From positions 124,001 to 188,000 of the forward strand of contig NZ_FXTS01000007.1 in assembly GCF_900182785.1 (NCBI RefSeq): a stretch of DNA of 64,000 nucleotides, read 5' to 3'. Of the stretch, positions 43,484 through 52,292 are shown in pieces. Source of the stretch: Oceanospirillum linum (GTDB taxonomy: Bacteria > Pseudomonadota > Gammaproteobacteria > Pseudomonadales > Halomonadaceae). The translations under genes were made by a program, and so were the position numbers. The notes below the pieces were generated by a model. The model was not told the DNA's origin. It ran no database searches and saw nothing but the letters and a program-made list of their open reading frames with translations. Every line of letters starts with the position of its first letter. Position 1 is the stretch's first letter.

Positions 43484-45208
43484 ATGACCCGAGATAGTCA
43501 ATTAAAAATCAGTTATGGCCAGGCCTTTATTGCGCCGGACAGAAACTCAATACGATCGACAATGTCGGTCAGAATCCCTGAAGGCTCTGGTCTGGCCGTA
43601 AAAGGTGTGTCTGCCGTTGTGGCGGATTCTACCTGGCGTAATGTTATTGCCAAGCAAGCGGCAGAAACCTGTGTACGGGGATTTTTGGCAGATTACTATG
43701 CTACGCCGGATAACTGGGATGTGAAAACGTCGGCGACTAAAGTGTTGAGTGCCCTTAATGGCTGGCTGTTCAGTCAGGGAAAGAATGTTACTAATGGCAA
43801 CTATATCAGTTCATTCAGCAGTGTCGTTTTAAAAGGGCGTCATGGTCACCTTTTTCATATGGGAGATACACTGGTTTATCGTTTACGGGGTGGTGAGTTT
43901 GAGCAGCTGAATCGCGAGCACACCAACTTTATTGGTGGTTATCGTTACCCGTCCCGGGCCCTTGGCCTGGACCCCAGTGTTGATATTGATTATCACCAGT
44001 TTTCCTTAAAGCAGGGCGATATCCTGCTGTTTACCACTCAGGCCAGTAAAGGCACTCTGGTGGCATCTGATTATGTTCAACAGATTCGCCATAATGCTTC
44101 AGATCTGAATGAGGCCTGTGATCAGCTGTTGAATGTTGCGATGGAAAAAGCCAGTGCCCGCGGTTATAGCAGCACTCATTTTTGTTTTCAGTTGGTACGT
44201 ATCGATATGCTTCCTGAAGAGTCTGGTGACACGATAGGAGAGGCATTTGGTGCTTTGCCGGTGCCCAGAGAGCTGAATATTGGTGACGATCTGGACGGTT
44301 ACCGTGTGATGGAAGTGCTTAATAAAAGCAATATGAGCTGTATCTACCGGGTAGAAGACAAGCATACCGGCCGGGAGATGGTGCTTAAGGCACCGTCACC
44401 TCAACTGGAAAGTCGGAAAGACTTTTTACGCCAGTTTATTATGCAGCAGTGGGTGGTTGAACGGGTAAACTCGCCTTATGTGGCTAAAATTGTCGATGCT
44501 TCCCGCCCCAGAAACTATCTTTATTATCTGCGGGAGTTTGTTGATGGCCGTACTTTGACCGAGTGGATGCTTCAGAATCCCCATGCAGAATTGCGTCGCC
44601 TGATTGATCTTATTGAGCAAATGGTAAAAGCAGTTCGGGCGTTACACCGGCGGGATATTCTCTGCCAGGGGCTACATCCGGATAATATTCTGGTGGATCA
44701 GCGAGGCATGATCAAGCTGATCGATTTTGCATCATGTGCTGTTCCGGGGACAGATGATTTGCCTTCGCCATTATCCATCGTGCGTATGGTCGGCCTGACC
44801 CCCTTTAGTGCGCCGGAGTATCGCCTGAATCGTGAGCCAGGGCCTAATGCAGATCAGTTTTCGTTGGCCGTCATTGCCTACTGGATGCTAACCGGGCAGC
44901 AACCTTATGCGGACCAGATGGAGCACTTTCATAGTCGGGTGGATTTTTCTCGACTTGAATATCTGCCAAGCTATCAGTTTAATCCGATGGTGCCGGTATG
45001 GCTGGATGGAACTTTGCGTCGGGCTCTGCAGCCAAACCCGGAACTTCGTTACCGCCGCCTGTCTGAATTTATCTATGACCTGAAAAAACCTAATCCACAT
45101 TACATGAAAGAGGGGGCAATGCCATTAGTGGAGCGTAATCCTCTGATGTTCTGGAAAGGGTTATCGGGTATCCTGCTACTTTTATTAATAGGCAGTATGG
45201 TGACTTAA
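43484..45208 (+). CDS. PP2C phosphatase / Ser-Thr kinase fusion with both active sites degenerate
   Basis: Layout over 574 residues: PP2C-like domain (about 8-245), protein-kinase-like domain (about 272-535), C-terminal membrane helix (about 556-572). The family is the bifunctional kinase/phosphatase fusion of gammaproteobacteria. The PP2C part keeps HMGDT (Asp128) and Asp48, but ADG reads ADST, the early NQD motif is lost (RSTM), TTDG reads TTQA (184-187) and the final DN reads STH (230-232). The kinase keeps Lys302 and Asp414, but the glycine loop has no glycines, the HRD aspartate is Gly396 (CQGLHPDN) and DFG reads DFA. Both activities are probably lost (inference). It is monocistronic and ends at a terminator. 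Confidence 0.88.
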   Translation: MTRDSQLKISYGQAFIAPDRNSIRSTMSVRIPEGSGLAVKGVSAVVADSTWRNVIAKQAAETCVRGFLADYYATPDNWDVKTSATKVLSALNGWLFSQGKNVTNGNYISSFSSVVLKGRHGHLFHMGDTLVYRLRGGEFEQLNREHTNFIGGYRYPSRALGLDPSVDIDYHQFSLKQGDILLFTTQASKGTLVASDYVQQIRHNASDLNEACDQLLNVAMEKASARGYSSTHFCFQLVRIDMLPEESGDTIGEAFGALPVPRELNIGDDLDGYRVMEVLNKSNMSCIYRVEDKHTGREMVLKAPSPQLESRKDFLRQFIMQQWVVERVNSPYVAKIVDASRPRNYLYYLREFVDGRTLTEWMLQNPHAELRRLIDLIEQMVKAVRALHRRDILCQGLHPDNILVDQRGMIKLIDFASCAVPGTDDLPSPLSIVRMVGLTPFSAPEYRLNREPGPNADQFSLAVIAYWMLTGQQPYADQMEHFHSRVDFSRLEYLPSYQFNPMVPVWLDGTLRRALQPNPELRYRRLSEFIYDLKKPNPHYMKEGAMPLVERNPLMFWKGLSGILLLLLIGSMVT

Positions 45209-45262
45209 TCGATCTGCCCAGCAGATGATTTTACAGTTAAAATACCTGTGAAAGCAGATATT

Positions 45263-45290
45263 AAAAGGAGTCGGCCCTGACTCCTTTTTT
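45263..45290 (+). terminator. Intrinsic terminator after the PP2C-kinase gene
   Basis: A perfect 10-bp stem AAAAGGAGTC/GACTCCTTTT with a 6-nt loop is followed by T's. Confidence 0.92.
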
Positions 45291-45328
45291 ATTGCACCGC
45301 ATGAAACAGAAAAGGCCGGTCAGATACT

Positions 45329-45733
45329 ATGGTTGAGAAAGAGATACCTGCTGTAAAGAAGCAAGTCGCCACATCACAAGATCCTTTGCATGGGGTAAAG
45401 CTTGAGCAGATTCTGAACGAGTTGGTTGCAGAATATGGTTGGCCGGGTTTGCATCAGAGGATTGCAGTGAACTGCTTTAAATCAGAGCCAAGTATCAGAT
45501 CCAGTCTGAAGTTTTTGCGTAAAACGCCTTGGGCGCGCCAGAAGGTAGAGAGCCTGTATTTGAAAATGAAGGGTTTTTCTACTGATAAAAGAGCAACGAA
45601 AACAGAGGCGCAGCTGGTAGCAGAGGTGAAAAAGTCGCTCGATAAAAACAAAGCTCAGTCTTCAGATGTTGCTTTGAAATCGAAAGACCCCTGGCTTAAA
45701 GCAAAAGGCACACTTGGTCTGAGAAAAGACTAG
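45329..45733 (+). CDS. VF530-family (DUF2132) putative DNA-binding protein
   Basis: The family core is visible at about residues 18-80: DPLHGVKLEQILNELVAEYG, RIAVNCFKSEPSIRSSLKFL and RKTPWARQKVESLYL. VF530 proteins are small helical proteins annotated as DNA-binding on structural grounds, with role unknown (family knowledge). This copy is 134 residues, longer than the usual ~75-90, because of a Lys-rich C-terminal extension (about 85-134). No strong ribosome site precedes the ATG. It lies just after the PP2C-kinase terminator, so it has its own promoter. Confidence 0.88.
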   Translation: MVEKEIPAVKKQVATSQDPLHGVKLEQILNELVAEYGWPGLHQRIAVNCFKSEPSIRSSLKFLRKTPWARQKVESLYLKMKGFSTDKRATKTEAQLVAEVKKSLDKNKAQSSDVALKSKDPWLKAKGTLGLRKD

Positions 45734-46015
45734 TATACTTGTCCAATATACCTGACGTCCCAGCTGTTTTCTTATACTGGGTGCAGCTTCGGCCGTGACA
45801 ACAATGGATAGTATTGCAGATATCGGCGCGCTTTATGCCGCCATACTGAGACCTAGCAGGTCACAACAGAGATTTAAGAGAGGAAAAAAGGCATCCTGCC
45901 CTGCCATTTATCCATTATGGCGATTCCATATAAGCTTTCCCAGCATCTTTATAATGGCCAAACCCTTAGATGTAATTTAACCCCTGTCTGTGACAGGCAG
46001 ATGACACCATACATA

Positions 46016-47245
46016 TCAGGCGGCTTTAAACTCTGCAGCAGCAAAACGCTTAGGTGTCAGAGGGAGATGCACAAGGGCAGCCAGTAAGCCAAGGCCAGCA
46101 CTTAAGCTCAATGCAATACTGTAATCACCGTACCATTCAAACAGAAGGCCACCCCACCAGCTGCCAAAAAAAGCACCTACCTGATGGCTGAACATGACAA
46201 TTCCAAATAGTGATGCCAGATTTTTCGTGCCAAAAAGGTGCGCAACGCAGCCGCTGGTCAGGGGGACGGTGGACAACCATAGCATTCCCATAACAACAGA
46301 GAAGGCATAAAACACTTCATAGGTGGGCGGGAGTATGATCAGCATAATGATCAGCAGGGTTCTCAAACCATAGATCAGGGTGAGCAGATAAGGCTTGTGC
46401 CAGCGATCCCCTGCCCAGCCGACGGTGACGGCACCAATCACATTGATCAGCCCGATTAAGGCGATCGAGTTGGATGCCACACTGGATGGCAGACCACAGA
46501 AGTTTACAAACCCTGCCATATGCACGGTGATAAAGGCAACGTGGAAACCGCAGACAAAGAAGCCGATATTCAACAGCTGATATTCCGGCACCTGTATCGC
46601 TTTGCCAATGGCCTGCCAGTCAAAAAGTCGGGTTGGTGAGGAGATCTGAGCTGAGCGGCGTTCTTCCCTGAGTTGCTTGCTCTCGGCTAGCAACCAGGCT
46701 AGGGCAAAAACGATCAGCGTCGAGCCTGCAAACCACATAAAGGTATCGGACCAGCCGATTACAGGGCTAATTTTTCCCAGAATAAAGGCGTAGCCGAACT
46801 GACCTAATGAACCGCCAGCACTGGCGATGCCAAGGGCCAGGGTACGCTTATTCGCAGGAAATTTTTGCCCGACAGCAGCAAGAACAATGGGGAAGGTGGT
46901 CGCACCGACACCGATACCGACCAATAGGGCGTTACCGATAAAGAAAAGCATGTTGTCCTGTGCGATGGCGGCTAACACCATGCCCAGTCCATAGAGCAGT
47001 GCGCCCACAAGTAGAATACGCACCGTGCCAAAGCGCTCTGCCAGAAGGCCGGCTACGGGAGAAACGGCACCCCAAAGTAAATTTTGTACGGCAAAACCAA
47101 AAGCCAGGTCAGACTGACTGATACCGAGGTCGCTGTTGATGTTTGGAATAAGCAGGCCAGTGGATAGGCGAACGCCCATGTTGTAAGCCAGAATAATGCC
47201 GGCGGCGAGAACAACCCACCAGGGGTTAATGCGTGCGGTGTTCAT
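46016..47245 (-). CDS. MFS transporter (oxalate/formate-antiporter-like)
   Basis: The 409-residue protein has about 12 membrane segments in two six-helix halves and the MFS loop 2-3 motif GLLAERFGTVRILL. GVGATTFPIVLAAVGQ and ASAGGSLGQFGYAF suggest the monocarboxylate / oxalate:formate antiporter-like branch; the substrate is unknown. It stands alone, with a terminator for the upstream gene pfp at 47347-47384. Confidence 0.87.
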   Translation of the reverse strand: MNTARINPWWVVLAAGIILAYNMGVRLSTGLLIPNINSDLGISQSDLAFGFAVQNLLWGAVSPVAGLLAERFGTVRILLVGALLYGLGMVLAAIAQDNMLFFIGNALLVGIGVGATTFPIVLAAVGQKFPANKRTLALGIASAGGSLGQFGYAFILGKISPVIGWSDTFMWFAGSTLIVFALAWLLAESKQLREERRSAQISSPTRLFDWQAIGKAIQVPEYQLLNIGFFVCGFHVAFITVHMAGFVNFCGLPSSVASNSIALIGLINVIGAVTVGWAGDRWHKPYLLTLIYGLRTLLIIMLIILPPTYEVFYAFSVVMGMLWLSTVPLTSGCVAHLFGTKNLASLFGIVMFSHQVGAFFGSWWGGLLFEWYGDYSIALSLSAGLGLLAALVHLPLTPKRFAAAEFKAA

Positions 47246-47346
47246 ATTTTAGTCCCTATTCAGCAATGCCCCCTTAGATGAGGATCGAATATATTCCTGC
47301 AAAAAAGTTATTAAGGGAAATGAGTTTTGTGAATAGGTGTGATTCT

Positions 47347-47384
47347 GCAAAATAAAAAAGCCCCGATATGCGTTTATCGGGGCT
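47347..47384 (-). terminator. Intrinsic terminator after pfp
   Basis: A 10-bp stem AGCCCCGATA/TATCGGGGCT with a 6-nt loop is followed on the minus strand by TTTTTATTTTG. Confidence 0.92.
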
Positions 47385-47421
47385 CTTATTTCAGTGCTAA
47401 AGCGTGTTATCGATTATGATA

Positions 47422-48687
47422 TTACGCTTTAAATTCCGGCAGCTTTTTCTCTGCCAGCTGATGACTCAGGCGAACATAAGTTGGCAGACCGGTTTTTTCG
47501 TCGTATGGCAGCTCGGCTTCGCCACGGATCAGAGGTTCCAGATACTCACGGCAGGCTTCGGTGATACCAAAACCATCTTCGGTGATAAAGTCCCGTGGCA
47601 TAAACTTCTCAACATTGGCCACTTTATCCAGAGGGGCTTCTTCAATAACCCACTCAAACGGCGCGTTGCTCTTACGGATAATCGCCGGCATAACGGCATT
47701 TTTACCCGCAACCGCCATCTCGACAGCAGCCTGACCTACGGCATAGGCCTGCTCGACGTCAGTTCTGGAGGAGATGTGACGAGCAGCACGCTGCAGGTAG
47801 TCGGCAACCGCCCAATGGTATTTGTAGCCCAGGTCTTCACGGACCATGTTCGCCAGTGTTGGTGCCACGCCGCCGAGCTGAGTGTGGCCGAAAGCATCTT
47901 TAGTGCCAGCGTCCGCAATGAAGGTGCCGTCTTCGTAGTGCGCGCCTTCTGAAACAACGATGACACAGTAGCCGTTGTCTTTCACGCTTTGATCAACCTT
48001 CTTCATAAAGGCTACACGGTCAAAAGCGATCTCAGGGAAGATAATGATATGTGGCGGCTGGCCTTCTGCTTGCTGTGCCAAACCACCGGCTGCAGCAATC
48101 CAGCCGGCATGGCGACCCATCACTTCAAGGATAAACACCTTGGTGGAGGTTTCGCACATAGACTGGATATCCAGGCCCGCTTCCATAGTGGAGAGTGCGA
48201 TATATTTGGCCACAGAACCAAAACCCGGGCAGGTGTCGGTGATCGGCAGATCGTTGTCAACGGTTTTAGGCACATGGATCGCTTTGATCGGGTAGCCTAA
48301 TTTCTCGGAGATTTGCGATACTTTCAGGCATGTATCTGCTGAGTCGTTACCGCCGTTATAAAAGAAGTAGCCGATATCGTGGGCTTTAAATACTTCGATA
48401 AGACGCTCGTACTGCTCGCGGTGCGTCTCCATGTCTTTCAGTTTGTAGCGGCAAGAACCGAATGCGCCACCAGGGGTGTGACGTAGTGCAGCAACGTCCT
48501 GCTCAGAGATAGCATTGGTATCGATCAGCTCTTCAACCAAGGCGCCGATGATGCCGTTTTGACCGGCATAAACAGTACCAATTTTGTCGCTGTGTTTACG
48601 TGCAGTTTCGATGACACCACAGGCACTGGCATTAATAACAGAAGTAACACCACCTGACTGGGCATAAAACGCGTTTTGCTTGCTCAT
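47422..48687 (-). CDS. pfp: Pyrophosphate-dependent 6-phosphofructokinase
   Basis: PPi-PFK reversibly phosphorylates fructose 6-phosphate with PPi, serving glycolysis and gluconeogenesis (family knowledge). Donor specificity is read from GGNDS (residues 112-116), where ATP enzymes have GGDGS, and from PKTVDND (140-146). The sugar site MGRHAGW (190-196) is present. The ATG at 48687 gives 421 residues and has an AGGAG site at a long 11-base spacing. The frame extends to 48831, but that part is not PFK-like. It diverges from mpl. Confidence 0.92.
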   Translation of the reverse strand: MSKQNAFYAQSGGVTSVINASACGVIETARKHSDKIGTVYAGQNGIIGALVEELIDTNAISEQDVAALRHTPGGAFGSCRYKLKDMETHREQYERLIEVFKAHDIGYFFYNGGNDSADTCLKVSQISEKLGYPIKAIHVPKTVDNDLPITDTCPGFGSVAKYIALSTMEAGLDIQSMCETSTKVFILEVMGRHAGWIAAAGGLAQQAEGQPPHIIIFPEIAFDRVAFMKKVDQSVKDNGYCVIVVSEGAHYEDGTFIADAGTKDAFGHTQLGGVAPTLANMVREDLGYKYHWAVADYLQRAARHISSRTDVEQAYAVGQAAVEMAVAGKNAVMPAIIRKSNAPFEWVIEEAPLDKVANVEKFMPRDFITEDGFGITEACREYLEPLIRGEAELPYDEKTGLPTYVRLSHQLAEKKLPEFKA

Positions 48688-49018
48688 CTCTGAACTGGCT
48701 CCTGAGAGTCGTTGAGGTCTTAAAATAGTAGCCATACGGGAGAGGATCAGATCCTGAGTCCGTCGAATTTGGCCCCGAAAAATGTCGGCAATACTACTTG
48801 AATTTGGCCTCTTTTGCATGGCTGTGGGCAAGTTTTTTCATGCTTTGCAGATATAGGCTTTGTAAGCGCCTGTTTTAATGTTGGTATTCTGAAATCATCA
48901 CTATTTAGTTGCAGGCTAATTCTGTTGGGCAAGGCGTCTTCTCATGCTAATCTTCTGTGAATTTTTCCGGCGCGTGCCAGAGGTCTCAGGCACGACCTAA
49001 ATGGTTTAGGGAGTTTTT
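48688..49018. promoter_or_regulatory. Divergent region pfp / mpl with leader hairpins before mpl
   Basis: This 331-bp gap should hold both promoters. Two hairpins lie just upstream of mpl: CGTGCC/GGCACG (48973-48978 and 48989-48994, 10-nt loop) and CCTAAA/TTTAGG (48996-49001 and 49005-49010, 3-nt loop). The second overlaps the AGGGAG ribosome site at 49008-49013. No gene is seen. Confidence 0.5.
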
Positions 49019-50407
49019 ATGCATCTGCATATTCTGGGTATCTGCGGAACCTTTATGGGCAGTCTGGCGATTTTGGCCCGGGAGCTGGGTTATAACGTGA
49101 CGGGCTCTGATGCGAATGTCTATCCGCCCATGAGTACCCAGCTGGAAGAGCAGGGCATCGAAATCACTCAGGGCTTTTCTCCTGAGCAATTGGAGCCAGT
49201 GCCGGATCTGGTGATTGTCGGTAATGCCATGAGCCGTGGCAATCCGGCGGTGGAAGCTGTGTTGAATAAAGGGATCCCCTACACCTCTGGTCCTCAGTGG
49301 TTGTCTGAGCACGTACTGAAAGACAGGTGGGTGATGGCGGTTTCCGGCACTCATGGTAAAACCACCACGACCAGTATGCTGGCGCAGATTTTGGATTACG
49401 CCAAAATGGCACCGGGCTTTCTGGTGGGTGGGGTGCCGGAAAATTTCGGTATTTCCGCGCGCTTGGGTGAGACACCTTTTTTTGTGATTGAAGCGGATGA
49501 GTATGACTCAGCTTTTTTTGATAAACGCTCCAAGTTTGTTCACTACCGCCCGCGAACCTTGATTATGAATAATCTTGAGTTTGATCACGCCGATATCTTC
49601 CCGGATCTGGCAGCGATTCAGCGTCAGTTTCACCATCTGGTGCGGACTGTACCCTCTGAAGGCCTGATTGTTTCTGCAGATTGTCAGTCTTTGAACGGTG
49701 TTTTGGAGCAGGGATGCTGGACGCCGACGCAGATGATCAAAGCACATTCCGGCAAAGAGGGCTGGTCTACCCGTATGCTGCGTGAAGATGGCAGTCGCTT
49801 TAAGGTTTTGTTGGATGGTGAAAAAGTGGCGGAAGTGAATTGGTCGCTTTCCGGGCAACATAATGTTGCCAATGCTGTCGCTGCCATTGCTGCCGCCCGC
49901 CATGTGGGGGTGACACCTGAGATTGCCGCACAGGCACTGGCAGAGTTCCGTAATGTGAAGCGACGTATGGAGCTGCGTGGCGAAGTGGATGGCGTTAAGG
50001 TTTATGACGACTTTGCCCATCATCCCACGGCTATCAATACCACCCTCGAAGGGGCAAAAGCTCAGCTGGCGCTTGATCCGCATCTGCAGGAAGGGGAAGG
50101 CCGGATTCTGGCGGTGATTGAGCCCCGATCTAATACGATGCGTCTGGGAACACTGCAGTCCCAGTTGATCGATTGTACTCAATATGCCGATGAGGCCTTC
50201 TGGTATCAGCCTCCTGGTCTGGACTGGAATCTGGGGGCTGTGGTGGCCAATGCACCGGTTCCTTCTGAGTTGGTAGGTGATTTGGAACACCTGATTGTTC
50301 GGCTGGTCGAAGCCAGTCGCCCCGGGGATCGTATCGTCGTGATGAGCAATGGTGGCTTTGGCGGTATTCATCAGAAATTGTTGGATGCTTTAGCGGTCAA
50401 GTCCTGA
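49019..50407 (+). CDS. mpl: UDP-MurNAc:L-Ala-gamma-D-Glu-meso-DAP ligase Mpl
   Basis: Mpl reattaches recycled murein tripeptide to UDP-MurNAc (family knowledge). The Mur ligase fold is visible: an N-terminal Rossmann motif HILGICGTFMGSLAILAREL, the ATP loop AVSGTHGKTTTTSMLAQI, VIEADEYDSAFFDKRSKF, and the C-terminal DDFAHHPTAINTTLEGA. The DEYDSAFFDKRSK segment separates Mpl from MurC. The 462-residue length fits. Its ribosome site AGGGAG lies partly in a small hairpin. Confidence 0.97.
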   Translation: MHLHILGICGTFMGSLAILARELGYNVTGSDANVYPPMSTQLEEQGIEITQGFSPEQLEPVPDLVIVGNAMSRGNPAVEAVLNKGIPYTSGPQWLSEHVLKDRWVMAVSGTHGKTTTTSMLAQILDYAKMAPGFLVGGVPENFGISARLGETPFFVIEADEYDSAFFDKRSKFVHYRPRTLIMNNLEFDHADIFPDLAAIQRQFHHLVRTVPSEGLIVSADCQSLNGVLEQGCWTPTQMIKAHSGKEGWSTRMLREDGSRFKVLLDGEKVAEVNWSLSGQHNVANAVAAIAAARHVGVTPEIAAQALAEFRNVKRRMELRGEVDGVKVYDDFAHHPTAINTTLEGAKAQLALDPHLQEGEGRILAVIEPRSNTMRLGTLQSQLIDCTQYADEAFWYQPPGLDWNLGAVVANAPVPSELVGDLEHLIVRLVEASRPGDRIVVMSNGGFGGIHQKLLDALAVKS

Positions 50408-50504
50408 GTGCGTGAAATATACTTACACCCGCAAAAGTGGTTTTGACTAAGGTTTAGTATCCTCGGATGCTCTGGGTCACGATGATGACCGTAAGAGGGT
50501 TGTC

Positions 50505-50642
50505 GTGCACTCGGGGTTACTGTTGATGTTAAGCTTGTCTTCCCGCTTTGCCGGATATAACGACAGTTATAGTCTTGCGGTAATCGTAGCCCCGTTTATT
50601 TTGGCAGTCCCTGCTACTGTTTACTTTGTTTTTTCTATTTAA
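50505..50642 (+). CDS. Candidate 45-residue membrane peptide upstream of ubiX
   Basis: A GTG at 50505 with AAGAGGG five bases upstream opens a 45-codon frame that ends 9 bp before ubiX. An internal ATG at 50526 would give 38 residues. The product has one clear membrane segment (SLAVIVAPFILAVPATVYFV) and few charges. I recognise no family. A well-spaced ribosome site, hydrophobic composition and close spacing to ubiX support it, but the length alone could arise by chance. Confidence 0.4.
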   Translation: MHSGLLLMLSLSSRFAGYNDSYSLAVIVAPFILAVPATVYFVFSI

Positions 50643-50651
50643 GAGTCCTAT

Positions 50652-51314
50652 ATGAGTCATACCGAACAGCCTTCTACTGATTCATCCGAGTGTTCCTCGG
50701 CAGCTTTGAGCGGCGATAAGCGCGTGACGGTTGCTCTGACCGGTGCTTCCGGTGCTCAGTACGGAATCCGCCTGATCGAGTGCCTGATCGCATTGGGTTG
50801 TGAGGTTTCTGTGATGGTCTCCAAAGCCGCTCAGGTCGTGATTACGACTGAGACGGAAGAGCGTTTTCCTTCTGGCAGCGATAAGCTGCAGGCCTATCTG
50901 GTGACACGCTTTAAGGCAGAGCCCTGGCAGATTAAAGTGTATGGCCGGGAGAACTGGATGGCACCGGTAGCGTCAGGTTCCGGCGCGCCTCACAAGATGG
51001 TGGTTTGCCCTTGCTCCACCGGTACTTTGTCAGCAATAGCCACCGCTGCCAGTAATAACCTGATTGAGCGTGCAGCCGATGTGGCCCTTAAAGAGCGCCG
51101 TCAGCTGATTCTGGTTCACAGGGAAGCGCCCTATCATGAGGTTCATCTACAGCATATGCTGACGCTGACCCGCATGGGGGCTCTGGTGATGCCAGCCAGC
51201 CCCGGTTTTTACCACAACCCGCAGCGCATTGAGGATATGGTGGACTTTATTGTCGCCCGTATTCTTGATCAGCTGGGTTTTGAGCAGACGCTGATGCCCA
51301 GGTGGGGCGAGTAG
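50652..51314 (+). CDS. ubiX: Flavin prenyltransferase UbiX
   Basis: UbiX prenylates FMN to make the cofactor of the decarboxylase UbiD in ubiquinone synthesis (family knowledge). Motifs are ALTGASGAQYGIRLIE for FMN, APVASGSG, MVVCPCSTGTLSAIA, NNLIERAADVALKERR and LVHREAPYHEVHLQHM, ending in PASPGFYHNP. At 220 residues it has a Ser-rich N-terminal extension of ~25 residues over the usual ~190-200. Confidence 0.96.
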   Translation: MSHTEQPSTDSSECSSAALSGDKRVTVALTGASGAQYGIRLIECLIALGCEVSVMVSKAAQVVITTETEERFPSGSDKLQAYLVTRFKAEPWQIKVYGRENWMAPVASGSGAPHKMVVCPCSTGTLSAIATAASNNLIERAADVALKERRQLILVHREAPYHEVHLQHMLTLTRMGALVMPASPGFYHNPQRIEDMVDFIVARILDQLGFEQTLMPRWGE

Positions 51315-51389
51315 TTCCGGTCTCTGCGAGGCGATAAAGGCTCTTCAAATCTCCTCAGGAAACAAGAAGGTGTGCATGAGGGAAATGAC

Positions 51390-51426
51390 GAGCCCGATGT
51401 AGGCTAAAGCTTGATCGGGCTCTTTG
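51390..51426. terminator. Terminator between convergent ubiX and EamA genes
   Basis: A 9-bp stem GAGCCCGAT/ATCGGGCTC with a 15-nt loop is followed by TTTG. The T-tract is short. Confidence 0.65.
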
Positions 51427-51431
51427 TCAGC

Positions 51432-52292
51432 TTAGGTTTGCTTTTTGCTTAAAGTTTCGTTAACCGCCGCGGCAATGATCAGGCTGCCACCAATCAAGGT
51501 CATCGTCTCCGCTTGTTCACCCAGAATCAGAAACGCGAGCAATGCCCCGTACACGGGTTGCAGGCAGGAGATCAGGCTAATGCTGGCGGCCTTCAGGTAG
51601 CGTAAGCTGCTGGCAAGCAGCGTGTGTGGGGCTGCGGTAAAAACCGTGGCCAGAAGGAAAAGCTGGAACCACTGTTCACCGGGTAAGGAAAATACTTCTG
51701 CGCTGACAAAGGGCAGCAGCATTATAGCCACCAGGAGGGATTGCCAGCCCATGGTCTGAACAGGGCTGTACTGACTGTAATACTTCTTCATAAAGAGATT
51801 ACGCAGTGTGAACAGAAATGCTGATATGACACCCCAGAATACTCCCAGCGCGATAGGGTCGTCAGGATTCAATGAGGGCGTCATCAGGCTGACGCCCGAA
51901 ACGACCAGCAGTGCGGCAAAAAGATCTTTACCCTTAAGGCGTGCACGATCAAATACAGGCTCCAGTAGAACGGTCATGACCGGAAAGGTAAACAAAGAGA
52001 GAATACCGACAGTGACACCGGCGATTTGCATGGAGTGGAAGTAGGTTACCCAATGTAGCCCCATCAGAACGGAAAGCCCCAGAATGCCGAGATTATGGTG
52101 GTTGTGGGCGAAGGCGATTTTTTTGTTCCGCAGCCTCAGCCAACCCAATAATAAAACACCGGCAATCAGGCAGCGCCAGGCTGTCATATCTAAGGCATTC
52201 AAGTGGAGTGTCTGGGAAAAAAGTGCGGTGCCGCCAAACAGTAGCAGGCCGCCATGAAGGCTTAAAAGCCCCTTTAAATGATCAGAGTGCAT
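51432..52292 (-). CDS. EamA-family (DMT superfamily) transporter
   Basis: The 286-residue protein has about ten membrane segments in two EamA repeats (GLLSLHGGLLLFGGTALFSQ at the start, CLQPVYGALLAFLILGEQ near the end). The substrate is unknown. Its start overlaps the end of the upstream degenerate-GGDEF gene by 11 bp, so it is the third gene of a tightly coupled minus-strand operon. It is not closely similar by eye to the other EamA protein at 22.0 kb. Confidence 0.88.
   Translation of the reverse strand: MHSDHLKGLLSLHGGLLLFGGTALFSQTLHLNALDMTAWRCLIAGVLLLGWLRLRNKKIAFAHNHHNLGILGLSVLMGLHWVTYFHSMQIAGVTVGILSLFTFPVMTVLLEPVFDRARLKGKDLFAALLVVSGVSLMTPSLNPDDPIALGVFWGVISAFLFTLRNLFMKKYYSQYSPVQTMGWQSLLVAIMLLPFVSAEVFSLPGEQWFQLFLLATVFTAAPHTLLASSLRYLKAASISLISCLQPVYGALLAFLILGEQAETMTLIGGSLIIAAAVNETLSKKQT

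Noticed and set aside
45795..45980. Plus-strand frame of 61 codons between VF530 and the MFS gene
   Set aside because: No ribosome site, mixed composition, no family; the region is better described as intergenic.
47404..47952. Plus-strand frame of 182 codons opposite pfp
   Set aside because: Antisense shadow of the phosphofructokinase; no motifs.
49508..50371. Minus-strand frame of 287 codons opposite mpl
   Set aside because: Antisense shadow of mpl, which is complete and well conserved on the plus strand.
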